Positions 30,978-44,400 of a DNA stretch of 64,000 nt are shown here, piece by piece. This DNA is from Liopterus haemorrhoidalis (taxonomy: Eukaryota > Arthropoda > Insecta > Coleoptera > Dytiscidae): NCBI GenBank assembly GCA_963971575.1, contig OZ020618.1:29130540-29194539 (forward strand), given 5' to 3'. Every line of letters begins with the position of its first letter. Positions within the stretch are counted from its first letter, which is position 1. The notes under the pieces are model-generated. The model was not told the origin of the DNA and ran no database searches. It was given only the letters and a program-made list of their open reading frames with translations. The position numbers and the translations under genes were made by a program.

Positions 30978-32613
30978 CAGGGACGGCTCAAGACAGAATG
31001 CAGGCGATGCGCCGCATCGGGTCGCCACGATCAAGGGGCGCCGAGTCGAAGAAAATATGTATAGCCTATTATATTGGTTCCTACAACTCCTCAAGAGGAG
31101 CAAAGGGCTTCTACAAAACATCGCCATCTTGTCCGGTTCTGGGCTAAGGTCTTAATTTCGTCCCAGGTCTTTCCCATATCTTTAATTTCTCTGTCCACTG
31201 TTCGCCTCCATATGAGCTTGGGTCTTCCGACCTTTCGTTTTCCTTGAGGGTTCCATTGGAACGCTCGTCTCGTGATGATCTCTGGCTCTCGTCTGAGTAG
31301 ATGTCCCATCCACTTCCAATTTCACAACTGTATTTCCCGTCTTATTTCTGTTCGTCCTGATTTTTGCCAAAGATCTTTGTTGCTGATTATGTCAGGTCAA
31401 TGGATTCCCATTATCCTTCGTAGACATTTACAGCCTATTACAATATCAAAATAGCTTTAATTAAAATAATATTTATTTTTGTAATAAGTACCTATTGTGA
31501 CCTTCAAATCTTAAATCTAGTAAACACTACTTTTATTTACTGGGCGGCACTTCAGACTTCTAGTAAAAGGGGGCGCCGTGCAAGGAAATTTAGAAAAAAC
31601 TACCTTTTTTTACTGGGTGGCACTTCAGGTTTCTTGTAACAGTGGGGTGCCAAAAAAAAAATTTGGAAAAAAAAACTACTTTTTTTTACTGGGCGGCACC
31701 CAGGCTTCTATAGTAAAAGGGGGAAATGTAAGAAAATTTAGCGAAAAAATAAAAATCTAAAATGCTTCTTAAATGAGATATTAGTAATCAAATGGAAAAT
31801 TAAACTTATTACGATATTGGAAATTAAAATAAAGTCGATAATATCTCTTTGTTTTAGCTACAAAAATATAGTAAAAAAAAGTTTCATTCTGTCTTCGTAA
31901 CGCTGATATGCGTAATGAGATATGCCCGTAATATTTCATGTTTACGCGTATGCACGTTGTTGGGTTAAAAGAAGAGAATTATAAGATGGTCACAACCTTA
32001 TAAGCCGTTAAATAACAGTTTGAAAAAAATGCCATTTTTATGTGTTGATCTTGAAATAAAATTCATTAACCTTAAGACTTATTCGCGACTGCAAATAACA
32101 GTGAGACGTCTGGTGGTGACTAGCTAAATTAAACAGAAGCGTATATTTGGATAATATTTGTAGCGTGTTGTGCTGCAGTTTATGTGAATTAAGAAGTATT
32201 TTAAAATATAGTGACTTAAATACAGTGCATTTTTGCCGAAATATTGTTTGAACAGATAAATATTAAGAAAAAACTTCTGACATATACGCTTCTCGTGCGC
32301 CATTAGCTGTTGTATGCAGCGCCGCCAACGTTAGTTTCAGTCGCGAATAGTCAATAAGTTTGGTCATACATATCTTATATGAGAAACTCACGAACAAAAA
32401 AAATCCAAAATTGGACAAATTATTTAAATTTTATAGCTTACCAATCATGCCAATGTCATTTATTGCATTAAAAGTTTTATTAGTTTAAAAATTATCACCA
32501 CACTTTATTTTGAATATTACGCATATTTACATAAATTATTTAAAAAATATATGGGGCGGGGGCGCCCAACTTAATTTTGCATCGGCGCGCCAGGGACCCT
32601 TGAGCCGGCCCTA
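30978..32613. mobile_element. hAT-type element of 1636 bp with CAGGGACGGCTCAAG end
   Basis: Left end CAGGGACGGCTCAAG, right end CTTGAGCCGGCCCTA; flanks ctgtggcc/ctgtggct match 7 of 8. Both ends are followed by GGGGCGCC text. Inside are a LINE fragment (31091-31440) and three near-repeats of about 90 bp at 31530-31730 (TTTTTTACTGGGCGGCAC...). No transposase. Confidence 0.78.
31091..31440 (-). pseudogene. LINE reverse transcriptase, C-terminal fragment
   Basis: The minus strand reads KCLRRIMGIHWPDIISN, then MGHLLRREPEIITRRAFQWN, PQGKRKVGRPKLIWRRTVDR and KTLAQNRTRWRCFVEALCSS. The GHxLRR...ALxWNPQGKRKxGRPKxxWRR block is the typical end of non-LTR retrotransposon ORF2 proteins of the endonuclease/reverse-transcriptase type. 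Only about 110 codons remain, with a frame shift between the first and second parts. Truncated at its 5' side, as is usual for LINEs. Confidence 0.82.
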
Positions 32614-33214
32614 CTGTGGCTCATCCCGCCACAGCACAGTGTGCGATGGCAGGCGGAATTGAAATTTCGTTTAGAAATAAACGTTTAAAAACAGCATGGA
32701 GTTCTCCAAATCTCTTTCCTTTTAAATAGTTTATATCATTTTTGTTATTTACCCTTCAAACAACAGCTGAAATAGATAAAGTTTTTCATCAATACTATCC
32801 ATTTTAAACACAAGCAGTAGCGAGAGGTGTCAGTAGGAAACAGAAAGTATACTTCAGGAGAAATTAGTTGGCCAGTGACGGGTAAAAAGAGCATATGGTT
32901 CAACCGGGGAAATTATGAAAATTAAATGATGCCATTCGTGTAGAAATTGGGGATGAAATTGGTGTGTATAAAATTGATTTTTATTTTTCTGGTTTACTTG
33001 AGATTATCTTAGTAGGGCCGGCCCTAGCTATAGGCATACTAGACATCCGACTAGGACATCAAAATATAGGGGCGCCACAGCCAGTATCAATGAGACGAAA
33101 AAAGTTTTTAATTACAGTCGAACTTGGTTATAACGATTAGGGATAACAAACAACAAATACATATACAAGTTTAGCAGTGGCGGTTGGTAGGTATATAAGA
33201 GCTCCAAAGCTGCA

Positions 33215-34400
33215 GCACAGAGGTATATATTATTTTATTACCGTGTACTGCCGGTTACATATCGCGAAATTTATCAACGTATTTCTGCCAAACGAATCAC
33301 ATAGTTTCATAGTTTCAGCATGTCTTATTCAAATAGTATAATTTTTCAGAATAGAGGTATATATTATTTTACTACCGTGTACTGCCTTGCGAACGATTTT
33401 CGGCCAAACGAATCACTTGCGAACTTTTTTCAGCACGCCATTGGATTCAGCGATACTTTCTGTATAGGTATGCCTAATTTTATAGTTTCAGGATGTCTTA
33501 TTCAAATAGAATAATTTTTCAGAATAGAGGTATATATTATTTTACTACCGTGTACTGCCGGTTACATATCACGTAATTTATCAACGATTTTCGGCCAAAT
33601 GAATCACTTGCGAACTTTTTTCAGCACGCCATTGGATTCAGCGATACTTTCTGTATAGGTATGCCTAATTTTATAGTTTCAGGATGTCTTATTCAAATAG
33701 AATAATTTTTCAGAATAGCGGTATATATTATTTTACTACCGTGTACTGCCGGTTACATATCGCGTAATTTATCAACGATTTTCGGCCAAACGAATCACTT
33801 GCGAACTTTTTTCAGCACGCCATTGGATTCAGCGATACTTTCTGTATAGGTATGCCTAATTTCAAAGTTTCAGGATGTCTTATTCAAATAGAATAATTTT
33901 TCAGAATAGAGGTATATATTATTTTACTACCGTGTACTGCCGGTTACATATCGCGAAATTTATCAACGATTTTCGGCCAAACGAATCACTTCCGAACTTT
34001 TTTCAGCACGCCATTGGATTCAGGATGTCTTATTCAAATAGAATAATTTTTCAGAACAGAGGTATATATTATTTCACTACCGTGTACTGCCGGTTACATA
34101 TCAAGAAATGTATCAACGATTTTCGGCCAAACGAATCACTTCCGAACTTTTTTCAGCACGCCATTGGATTCAGGATGTCTTATTCAAATAGAATAATTAA
34201 TCAGAATAGAGGTATATATTATTTTACTACCGTGTATTGCCGGTTACATATCGCGAAATTTATCTACGATTTTCGGCCAAACGAATCACTTGCGAAATTT
34301 TTTCAGCACGCCATTGGATTCAGCGATACCTTCTGTATAGGTATGCCTAATTTCATAGTTTCAGGATGTCTTATTCAAATAGAATAATTAATCAGAATAG
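33215..34400. repeat. Tandem repeat array, seven units of about 135-192 bp
   Basis: Each unit contains GAGGTATATATTATTTTACT, ACCGTGTACTGCCGGTTACA, CGGCCAAACGAATCACTT and TTCAGCACGCCATTGGATTC. Unit starts are near 33218, 33353, 33526, 33717, 33909, 34060 and 34209; later units lack a ~40-bp segment (GCGATACTTTCTGTATAGG...), giving two size classes. The long open frame at 33875-34387 is a by-product of unit length and low stop density, not a gene. A CAGTGGCGGTTGG sequence at 33177 may be the edge of the host element. Confidence 0.9.
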
Positions 34401-34401
34401 A

Positions 34402-34703
34402 TAGGGTGACCAGATTTCAGTGAAGGGAAACCGGGAGACAGGAAAAAAGAAGAAGGTCCTCACCTCCCAGATCCAAGTGAAGAGCAAAACAAAGGTCCTC
34501 ACCTCCCACATCCAAGTGAAGAGCAAAAAAAAAAGATCTCACCTCTCACATTGACTAGTTGTAATATGTACTTCTTTTCTTATAAATGCATAATTATGTA
34601 AAAACCGGGACAATCGACCATCCCGAAAACATTTTTCGGGACACCGGGACAATGTACGTAAAACCGGGAAAATCCCGGAAAACCGGAACGGATGGTCACC
34701 CTA
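34402..34703. mobile_element. MITE with TAGGGTGACCA ends carrying the ~39-bp module
   Basis: Ends TAGGGTGACCAGATTTC and GGATGGTCACCCTA are inverted over 11 bp, with secondary inverted text (AAACCGGGA...TCCCGG) inside. Three units of the TCCTCACCTCCCA-type tandem module are at 34455-34550. Its target duplication was not identified. Confidence 0.72.
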
Positions 34704-35399
34704 TGTATACCTAAAGTTTTTGTTTTATGTTTTTCGAAATGATAACTGAAAAAATTTAAGATTTTATTTATTGATAAATGAATGAAAACTTATCTTTTCT
34801 ATTATCTTTCCCTATTATCCACTTTTTATTAACGTGTCATTTTATAAACGATTACACTTAGATAACGCGAGGGAGTGATTGCTCACTATCAATTAGTCAA
34901 GTTCGAATTAAGAACCGCTATGTGCATAATGCATCACAAACCTTACCGTCACGAAAGACACGTAGAAATGAACACCGATCCGTCTCACTTCGGCCACAGC
35001 CTACAATCTCGCAAACATCAGGCCAAATCCCTGAAACTGTGCAATGTGCGGTGAGCCGGTGCATATAAATTTGATGAATCAGTTCACTTCGGTCAGCGTA
35101 CTGAGTCGGTTCAATAAGCAGGTTCGTCCATGACCGACCCATCTCTATTGTGTATTGTAGGTAAATTGTATATTGTATTTGTAAATCAAAAAACATGAGC
35201 ATATTTCACTACTTAGTTTTTTCGATGGAAGGGGACATTGAGATTAAGATTTGCCTAGGGTGCCAAAAAAGTTTGGGCTGGCCCAGATCTTTTGCCTGGT
35301 GGAGACCTGAGACATACTCTAAATGCCGAAGATCTGGCAACCCTAATTTCAGGATATATATTTAAAGTCTACAACCTAGCTCATTAATTGGTCAAAATT

Positions 35400-35405
35400 T
35401 TTATT
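35400..35405 (-). terminator. Probable poly(A) signal of the protease homolog gene
   Basis: AATAAA on the minus strand, 41 bp after the TAA stop at 35446. Confidence 0.6.
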
Positions 35406-35445
35406 TTAATAACGACTTATAGAATATATAAATATATATTTTGTA

Positions 35446-38400
35446 TTAGTCTACTATAATCTCGACATTTTTTAAATGCTCTTTAATTAAATAAGAACTA
35501 GGATCTAATATTGTGAAGACGCCTGGAAAATTTGGTTGAGCGCAGCCATAGCTGAACGAATACCATCCTTGTAAAATTCCATTAACTATAAATGGACTTC
35601 CTTCGTCTCCTTTGCAAGCACCTTTAAGTCCAGACATGTACCCAGCGCAAAACATTCTGTAAAAAAAGAACTCTTTTACTAGCATTCTTAATATCGAAAA
35701 TTTTGCCAAGGTGATAAAATTTCTTACGTTTTTGTTAATCTTTTGTAGTGATTCTGACATACATTAAAATTAACAACAGGTAACTCAACCATCTGTAAAA
35801 CTTCAGCTAAAGCTCCTCCTTCCTGAAATCAGAAACATTGGTGTGAAGTATGGATTTTCACATATTTCACGGTTTCGTAAGTTACAATGCTACAACGAAC
35901 GATGCTATAACGAACAAATGGTATGCAACAAACAGTATTTATCAATAAAATAAGGATACTACACCGACTGCATAACGTCGTTATGCTTTTTATGTTCTTA
36001 TTTGATTGCATTTTTAATGGAAAGATCTGTGACAATTTCACTATAGAGAAAGATATCATGCGTGTTCTGCTTTTTATTAGGAAAAGTTTCCTAAAGTGCG
36101 TTCGGCCTAACTGTGCAGTGTTAACTCTGTGTCGTGCAAGTTTTTTGTCACGTGACCCCTATGCAGACTGTGCAAGAAAGTCAAAGACGAACGCTTCAAA
36201 TTGTGCAGTTATTCAAACTATTATTCTAAGTTTTTTTTTTGTAAACAAATGTATTATATGTTTGTGATTACATCAAGTCTGTCTCTTGCTAATTGTTTTG
36301 TACGATAATATATAAATGGCGCATGAAGGTTTCGCGATGCTTTTAAATAATATAAATATATATATATATATTTGATGAGGAAGATTCAGAAGAATTTTTT
36401 AAACCAGAAAATATTTTAGAAAAAGTATTTGAATATGCAGAGAGTACTGTTCCAAACATGACTACAAATCAATTTAAAGTACATTTCCGCTTGTATCCAG
36501 AAAATGTTGTCTTTTTGAATTTATTTACATGTTCCATCATGAGGTTCATGTCTATACTGTTTATTTTGCAAATGCTGCAGGCTTGAACAATGATATCTTG
36601 ATTGTTTTCACTCATATTGTTTTGTAAAAATAATAACTTTGTATTTTTACCGCGAACACCATTGCATAGACTGCCGCACGATCTGAACTTGTGACGATTG
36701 TGCAACACAAAATAAAAAGGGTTGCCGGCCCCTGGTTTAAACTAAAGGAACATTGTTTATACTCTTTAAATTTATATGTACAGTACCTATGTACAAGTAG
36801 AAATAATGAATTTTATATTATTTTTTTATATTTTTGTATTCACCAGTAAATTAAAAAAGTACATTTTTTCAGCGTAATATATACATGAAATAATAATATT
36901 ATACATGATAATCAAGAAGTTTAAACAAAGCTTCGAACCAACTGGTTAAAAACCACTACTGTAGACTGTGGTTTTGGAACGTATTATACCTCCAAATACA
37001 TATACTTCAAAGTTGAACGCTAGTTGCTAGAACGAATAGATGCTATAAACCAGTGTTTCTCAACAGGTGGTCCGCAGACCACTGGTGGTCCTTAGCAAAA
37101 TTTTAGTGGTCCGCGAAGGATTATAAATTATTATTTTTGAGATTTTTTGCTCATTTTTCTATGATTTTTTGTTCATTTTCTGTGTATTTTGTTCAGTTTT
37201 CAGTGATTTTTAGGGTTTTGTAAGTATGACCAAAAAACCCTTATACCGTCATTTTGTCGTCTGTCTGTCTGTCTGTCTGTCTGTCTGTTCGGTAAAAATT
37301 GTAGCCAAACGGCTAAACCTAGAGAGTTGAATATTGGCATGCTTGTACAACTTTTTGACCCGCACATAGGAAAAATACTAAAACATCTAAAAAACATATC
37401 CCACTAAAAATATAAACAAATATGTGCTCATCGAAAAAAAAAATATTTTTTTAAAATTCTGAGTAGGGTATCAAATGAAAGCCCTTAGTACGTGGACTAA
37501 CGATCAAAATTTAATTTTTGCAAAATAAATTATTTTGAGGCGATTTTTGCCAAAATTGTGCAAAAAAAATTTTGTCCCACACCCTGTAGCCCAGATGGTT
37601 TAAACTAAAAATGTGAAAAAATTCTAAGTAATGTATAATGGTGTGAACTGGAATAGTACAACAGGAATTTTTGATCAGATTATGTTTTCGGAAAATAACG
37701 CATTTTTTGTGTTTTTTGGTTGACGATGCATACATGTTATACTCTTATAACACACTAAGTTGATAAGCGTTTGGTGGTCTAGTGGCTCAGTTGCTCGACA
37801 ACCACACAGGATCGTTATTCACTACACAGGTTCGTTCCTGGCTTGTGGAGTCAATTTTATTTTTTGTTTTTTTTTTTTTCATATTTATTATGTTTAAATT
37901 AATTTGTTAAAATTCTAGTTATATTTTAGCACATTTTGAATTTAATTTTCAAGAGCGTAAATTTAATAACCAATTGGAATTATATTTTCATTCTGTGTCA
38001 TTTATACGAAGCCAGAGGGGCGGAGCGTATGATTTAAGACAACCAATGAAAGCCATAGGCCCAATTTTCAAAATCTTAATGAACCTTGTTATATAACAAA
38101 AATACTGCACTTATTTAGAAACCTAAATAATGATATTAGGTATTCGAATTAAAATTAACAAAAAAATATTTTAACATAAAATTTGTTTTTAAAGCTCTGA
38201 GATTAACAGACGATAAATTATTTTAAAAAGATCGTTCATTTTGCCGTGGTTACTACAAAGCAAAATTTGTCCTACATACTCAGCATGCCGCCTTCACTTA
38301 TTATATACCTGCGAAACCTTGCAATGTGTGAAAATTCACACTTCACATCAATTTTTTTATTACTAAGATATATGTAGAGTTTACATATACAATTTGTTTA

Positions 38401-41400
38401 ATAGTACATTTATTATTAGGGGTCCGCGGTAGAGAATTAAATATTTTACTGGTCCGCGGTAGAAAATTATATATTTTACTACTCCGCGGTAGAAAATTTA
38501 ATATTTTACTGGTCCGCGGTAGAAAACTAAATATTTTACTGGTCCGCGGTACGTTTTCAGTTGAGAAACACTGCTATAAACTATAACGAACAAGTTTCTA
38601 GAACCAATTACGTTCGTTCTAGCTGATCCCATTCCATTCTGTTGACACATGTCAATAGAAGACTCGATTTATTTTTGCTGAATTGTTTTGATCGCTAATC
38701 TAGTCTTCAGGACCTTTCATTTGATACACCATATTATATATTTTTTTAAATAATAAATTTATTGAATAACAAAAAAAAAAAAAAAATTGACCGTACTAGT
38801 CCGGTTCACATCAAGTACATTACTCTGAATTTTTTAAGATTTTTAAACTAATTCCTCTGGAAGCGTTTGGGGCAAAGGTTTTTATGCACATTTTGACAAA
38901 AATCGTTTAAAAATATAGATCTTTAGAAATTAGTTTCATTAAATCTATGATTTAAGACCTTGATTAAAAAAACATAATAATTTTTCAAGCAATACTAAAA
39001 GTTCGATAATTATCAATAAAATAATCCGATCAAAAATTCCGAATATGCTATTCTAGTTCATCTCAATTTGCAACCCTCTGAATTTTTTTTAGATTTTTAA
39101 AGCAGCTGTTCTGGGAGATAAATCGTTTTAAATTAAAGGGATTTTTAAAAATCAAATATTATTCGTTAATCTGGATGTCAAGACATTTTATTTGATACAC
39201 CACTCAAAATGATTACTAAAAAAATATATACTAATTTTTAATATATTAAATACGTGGTCGTATACATAGTTGTAAGATGCATATCACTGAGTTGGGCTGT
39301 TTTTAACAGAATAAATCCTATTTTCTATTCAGAAATGACAAACATCTTAAAAGTCCAAACCTTTGATCAGTGCATACTGCCAGTGCTCACATACGGTACT
39401 GAGATAGGAGCAATAAATAAAAGTATTGTGAATAACTATAGGTCACACAACGAGCAATGTAGAGACGTATGACACGTTTTTTAAATATTTAATTTTATTT
39501 ATTATTATTTTTTAATTAAAAATGTTTTAATTCAAATTTTTATAAATCTTTGCAGATACAACAAAAATATAGTTTTGAATCGAATTGTCATTAGAGATTA
39601 GACTTGTCAGGAGGAGAATTAGAGTCAAAGCAGGAGTGGCTGCAGTGCCTTAAAAATAGTGCCGGATTAGGTTGCTATGGGCAGTGGCGTAGCGATGTAG
39701 GGGCGGGGGGTGCGGTCCGCCCCGGGCGGCACTTTTTTGGGGCGGCAAAAATCTTCTATAAATAATATCTTGTAATCTGAACTAAAAATTTGAACCATTT
39801 CTTTTCATATTTTTGTCGCACCTACAATTCGGACCGATTAAAATGAGCACAGAACTTTTTATTATTTAATCTGTGACGGAACCGGGGAATACCCTTTCAT
39901 TAACACGTTAAACGCCACGTCGGCCATATGTGTCTGACACTAAGAAGTTCTACATGCGCCAAACATCCCAACTAACACAAAAGGTGCAACATAAAACCTA
40001 AATGATATGTAGCATATTTATTATGGCAACAAATATAACTTAATTGTTTTATATAACCTTGAAATATACTAAATGGCTGTATAAGCAATTTGGTGTCGAA
40101 AAATAGTTTTAAAAATATTCTATCAGCTTTAATATAAAGTAATTATACACTATATGTATTATTATTATTTTGTGACATCCAGCACTCACGTTATAAAGCT
40201 AAATTCTCATATAACAGTTTTTTAACATTATTTTAAAATTTGGTGGCATAAATATATCTATGAAAATCATTTATACAGCATATACTAGAACAACTTATAA
40301 TGAACATAACATAATTGACCTAGGAATAGTTCAGATCCTGATAAACAATTTATTTTTTAGGATTACGAGCCCTTTTAATTATTTTTTTATTACAAATTAA
40401 TGATATGTCATATTAAAAAACAAAATTCCTAATTTAAGCATGAGAGCAGATATTTTGTTAGCATCATTTATAGTTTATTTTTGTTTCATGCATACAAGCA
40501 ATTATAATTTCCTAGGCTGACACCTAAAAATAATTTAAAAATACTGACGTATGTGGCTGTGGATGTTTAATATAAGCAAATCTTCCACTAACCCCTTTTT
40601 TTTAACCTTTTTACCTAAGAGTTCTTAGAAGGTTTATAACATGCAGTCACTATATTACAAAGGTCTTGGGTTCGAGTTGCGTTGAAAGCATGGGTGTTTT
40701 ATAATAATAATAACAATAATATAACTTTATTTTAGGATGCCAAATAAGTTCGTAATAAATAAAACATATTTCCTGATCAACGGCCATAATTGCTATGGAA
40801 AAAGGTTTATAACACTTGTAATAAAACCTAAATAAGAAATTAAGTTTAATTTATAGTTATTATATAATTGATTTGAAAACAATTATAAAGCCAGTTTATA
40901 ACTTTTATCTGATATTTTGATGTTATAAAAACTGCAATAGATACAACATAAGAATGTCTTATAAATATTTTATATTTCTTAAAAGAGAATAATTATAAAG
41001 TAATTTTCAGACTATTGTGGTTCTTGCAATTTATTAGAATAAGGCATAAAGAAAAGAAAATCTAAAACTTCAAGAAATAATAAAACAAAGCCAAAATCAA
41101 CAAGCAAATTTATTTGTTACTTCTTCATGATTACTAAAAAACAACATGTCAATGTCAAATAAAGCATTTATTAAATATGTTTAGGTCTAAGAAATGCTTT
41201 ATTTAGAAGGCAAGCACACATTGGTGCAATAATGCGACTTTTTAATAACTTAACCTAATAATAAATGAAAAATGTTTTATAAAGGTTACGATCAACTACT
41301 TTATATCAGCTTATAGCTGCGAAGCTAGTTTTATTATAATTCATATAACACTGAAAGCAATAAATTGCACAATTATAAAATCAAAACGTTGTATACATAT

Positions 41401-44400
41401 TATATTATAGTAAAGATTATATGATACCTATATAAACCATTTAAATAACAATTTGGCTCTTCTGATGTCTAAATAACTTTTTAGTAGCTTTATAGGGTTT
41501 CTTAAGGTTTTATAATCAAAACGGCCATATTTTAATGAACAATGTAAATACAAAGTGACGTCCATTTTGACTGAATGTATATTTTACTTTGAGAATTTCT
41601 TTTTGCATTTTTCTTTTATTTTTTAATATTTTACCCTTGAATACAAACTTTTCCCATTTATTGAAATAATAGAGTTATAATAAAATTTTGTTTTTTCTTT
41701 TTCTATAATATTTTTAATTGAGTTAATTCGCAAAAAAATTAATATTTGTTTGGCGAGTTGTAATTTTTGAATGTTTTACCTTATATTTTCACAGCAAATT
41801 GGCCTTCGCGAGAAAATTTTAGTTTAGAAGTAGCAATAGGATAAATATAAAAATGCATATATGTTTCATTGTTGTAGTGATTTTATACTTCATAAAGATT
41901 TTTCATCTATATGTATCGCAGTTGCAAAATTGTTTTAAGATGCAGCTACAAAAGAGCAAATCTATAAATATAACAGATAAAAAGTTGCTAGTATATAACT
42001 AATCAAAAAGTTTTATTGTTTATTTTATAACTATTTTAAGAACATTACCAAAGAGTGCCATTAGGTTTTTAAAATGTTGTGTATTCAATATTAATATAGC
42101 CAAAAGGTTTTATAAACCTGCGCCTATTTTGGAAGTTTAAGTGTTTTTTTTTTTTTTTTTTGTTGCTCGATAGACATTCTTGTTGCTGAATTATAATGCT
42201 ATCAGTTGTATAATATTGCTGTAACAATGTTTATACAATTGTTATAAAGCAATTTATGCTAGTTGGGATGGTTACCTTGCGGTAATTCCCCGCATTTTAT
42301 TTTGTGCTCGGATTGTTCACAACGAATATTCAGCGAGAATCGATTCTGTCATATAAAGAATAGAGTTCAATATTGTCTAATAACACCTGCAACATCAGTC
42401 GTCCAATTCACATGGACTAAATTAACTTGCTACAATTCATTATTTTCTTTAAGTGCGTGTTGTGATTGTTAAATTATTGAACATTCTCGAAATTCGAAAA
42501 ATTGTATGTAATCTCAGTGGTGTAGCATAGCGGAGGCGGTGGTGGCGGCTCTTTTTTGGGGCGGCAAATTCTATACATTTTTGAGCCTTTTAGATTTAAA
42601 TACCTACATAAGGGGGCGGCGAAATTGGCATCCGCCCCGGGCGGCTGAAACTCATGCTACGCCACTGGCTATGGGCCTTGGGCCGAAAAGATAGAATGAC
42701 CCCTAAAGGAAGTTATATCGAAGAGATGAGCAAAAAAAGGGGAAACCAGGCTTCTTCAGAGCCACAAAATCCGCGGGGCCTTAGGTCCGGGCCTACTTAG
42801 GCTTATACGTAAATTCAGTATTGTTTAAAAAGGGCGCAGCACCTCCCAAGAAGTTCAAGGCTTCACAGTCGGCTGGAAAAATTATGGCTACTGTTTTTAT
42901 GATACGGAAAGTATTCTACTGATCGATTACAAAGATAATAACTGGATTGTACTACGCTGATTTGCTGAAACAGTTAAAAGAAGCTGTGAAGCAAAAAATG
43001 AGAGGAATTGGACTAAAGAGGTGCTGATTTTGCAAGACAACGCGCCTGTGCATAAAAGCAATGTTGCGGTGACTGCTCTGCACAACTGTGGGTAGGTTTC
43101 AAACTTTACCTCCCCACCCCCATTCATTCCAGACCTGGCTCTGTCGGACTATTATTTGTTCCCAAACCTAAAAGTGAGTTCTAAGGGAAGAAATTTACGA
43201 GCGATGGAGAAGTTAAAGACGCAGTTTCAGCCTATTATGAGGACAGAGATAAAAAAAATTTTCGAGGAAATAAACAAATTAATTCAAATATCTGAGAAAT
43301 GTATTAGGGTTAAGGATGATTATAGTGAAAAGAAAAAAAAAGTTTTTTCTTCACTCTTCTTCTTCCCCATTCTATGAACTTTTTGGCCTAGGTGTTGCTC
43401 TACGACACAGGAGTAGCGACTCTATACGCAGCACAACCACAGTATAATACAGTAGTTTCACTCGACCGTTTTTCTGTACCAGATTTTTCATGCGCATGTG
43501 TGAGCCCTGGGTAGGACGCGAAGTTTTCCGAAGCATATAATATTTTTAAAATTCATTTTAGAGTCATAAAATGTAAAATTCTTAATTTTGACATTTTAAA
43601 ATTAAATTTCATTTTGTAACTAATTCCCTGTTTAGTGCAAATCTTCATAATTTTCAATTATTTCATTTATAACCTAATTTAATTTTTACATTTATTTACT
43701 GTCACCATAGAGATAACTATCACCCAATTCGTCAGTTGTCATATAAAGCTTCGTCCGTATCCATACGCGTAATAGTCTGTATCGTTCTTTAGCGTCCTGG
43801 GTAGGACGAGGTAGCTCGAGGTCACGAAAATTTAGTTCACGAATATCAAAGGTTCCGACAAGAGTGGGATTACTGTATTATACTGTCGCACAACTCACAG
43901 ATGTTATGAAACGATATTATTTGTCAACTCGGACGGAGTTGGGCAGCTCGTATATGTAGAGTCAGCGATAGCAGATAGATCCAAAAATTCTTGGAGGTAA
44001 TCGTCACTTCTCAATACTGTTTTCACAGTAATCAATACTAACTTACTTGTGTTTTTCCCCATCCAAATAGGACTCCTGTATCTCCATCGTTTATCTTATT
44101 ATCAAATAAAGCAATAGCTGCAATTGGAATAACATTAGATGGGAAATCTTCGATCTAAAAATTTAACCAATCATTAAATCAAGATCAATAATAAAATTAA
44201 ACTAGCTACTTTTGTGCTCTGAACAAGGTGACAAAAAAGGGCAAATAAAGGAAATCCATAGTTTGACGGGCCCATTGACATATTCTGGGCCTCTTTCATC
44301 TTGGATTCTGTGCCTGTGCACCTGCTTAGTTACGGCACTGAATAAAATGATTGTGTTTTGAAATATCAAAAGCTGTAACTCACAGAAAATATTGCTTGAT

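Noticed and set aside
33875..34387. 170-codon open frame as a repeat protein
   Set aside because: It is exactly the tandem array read through; units outside it contain stops and there is no start or splice context.
36262..36720. Possible Harbinger-type gene
   Set aside because: Only about 50 codons with weak resemblance and no further domain; left as unassigned.
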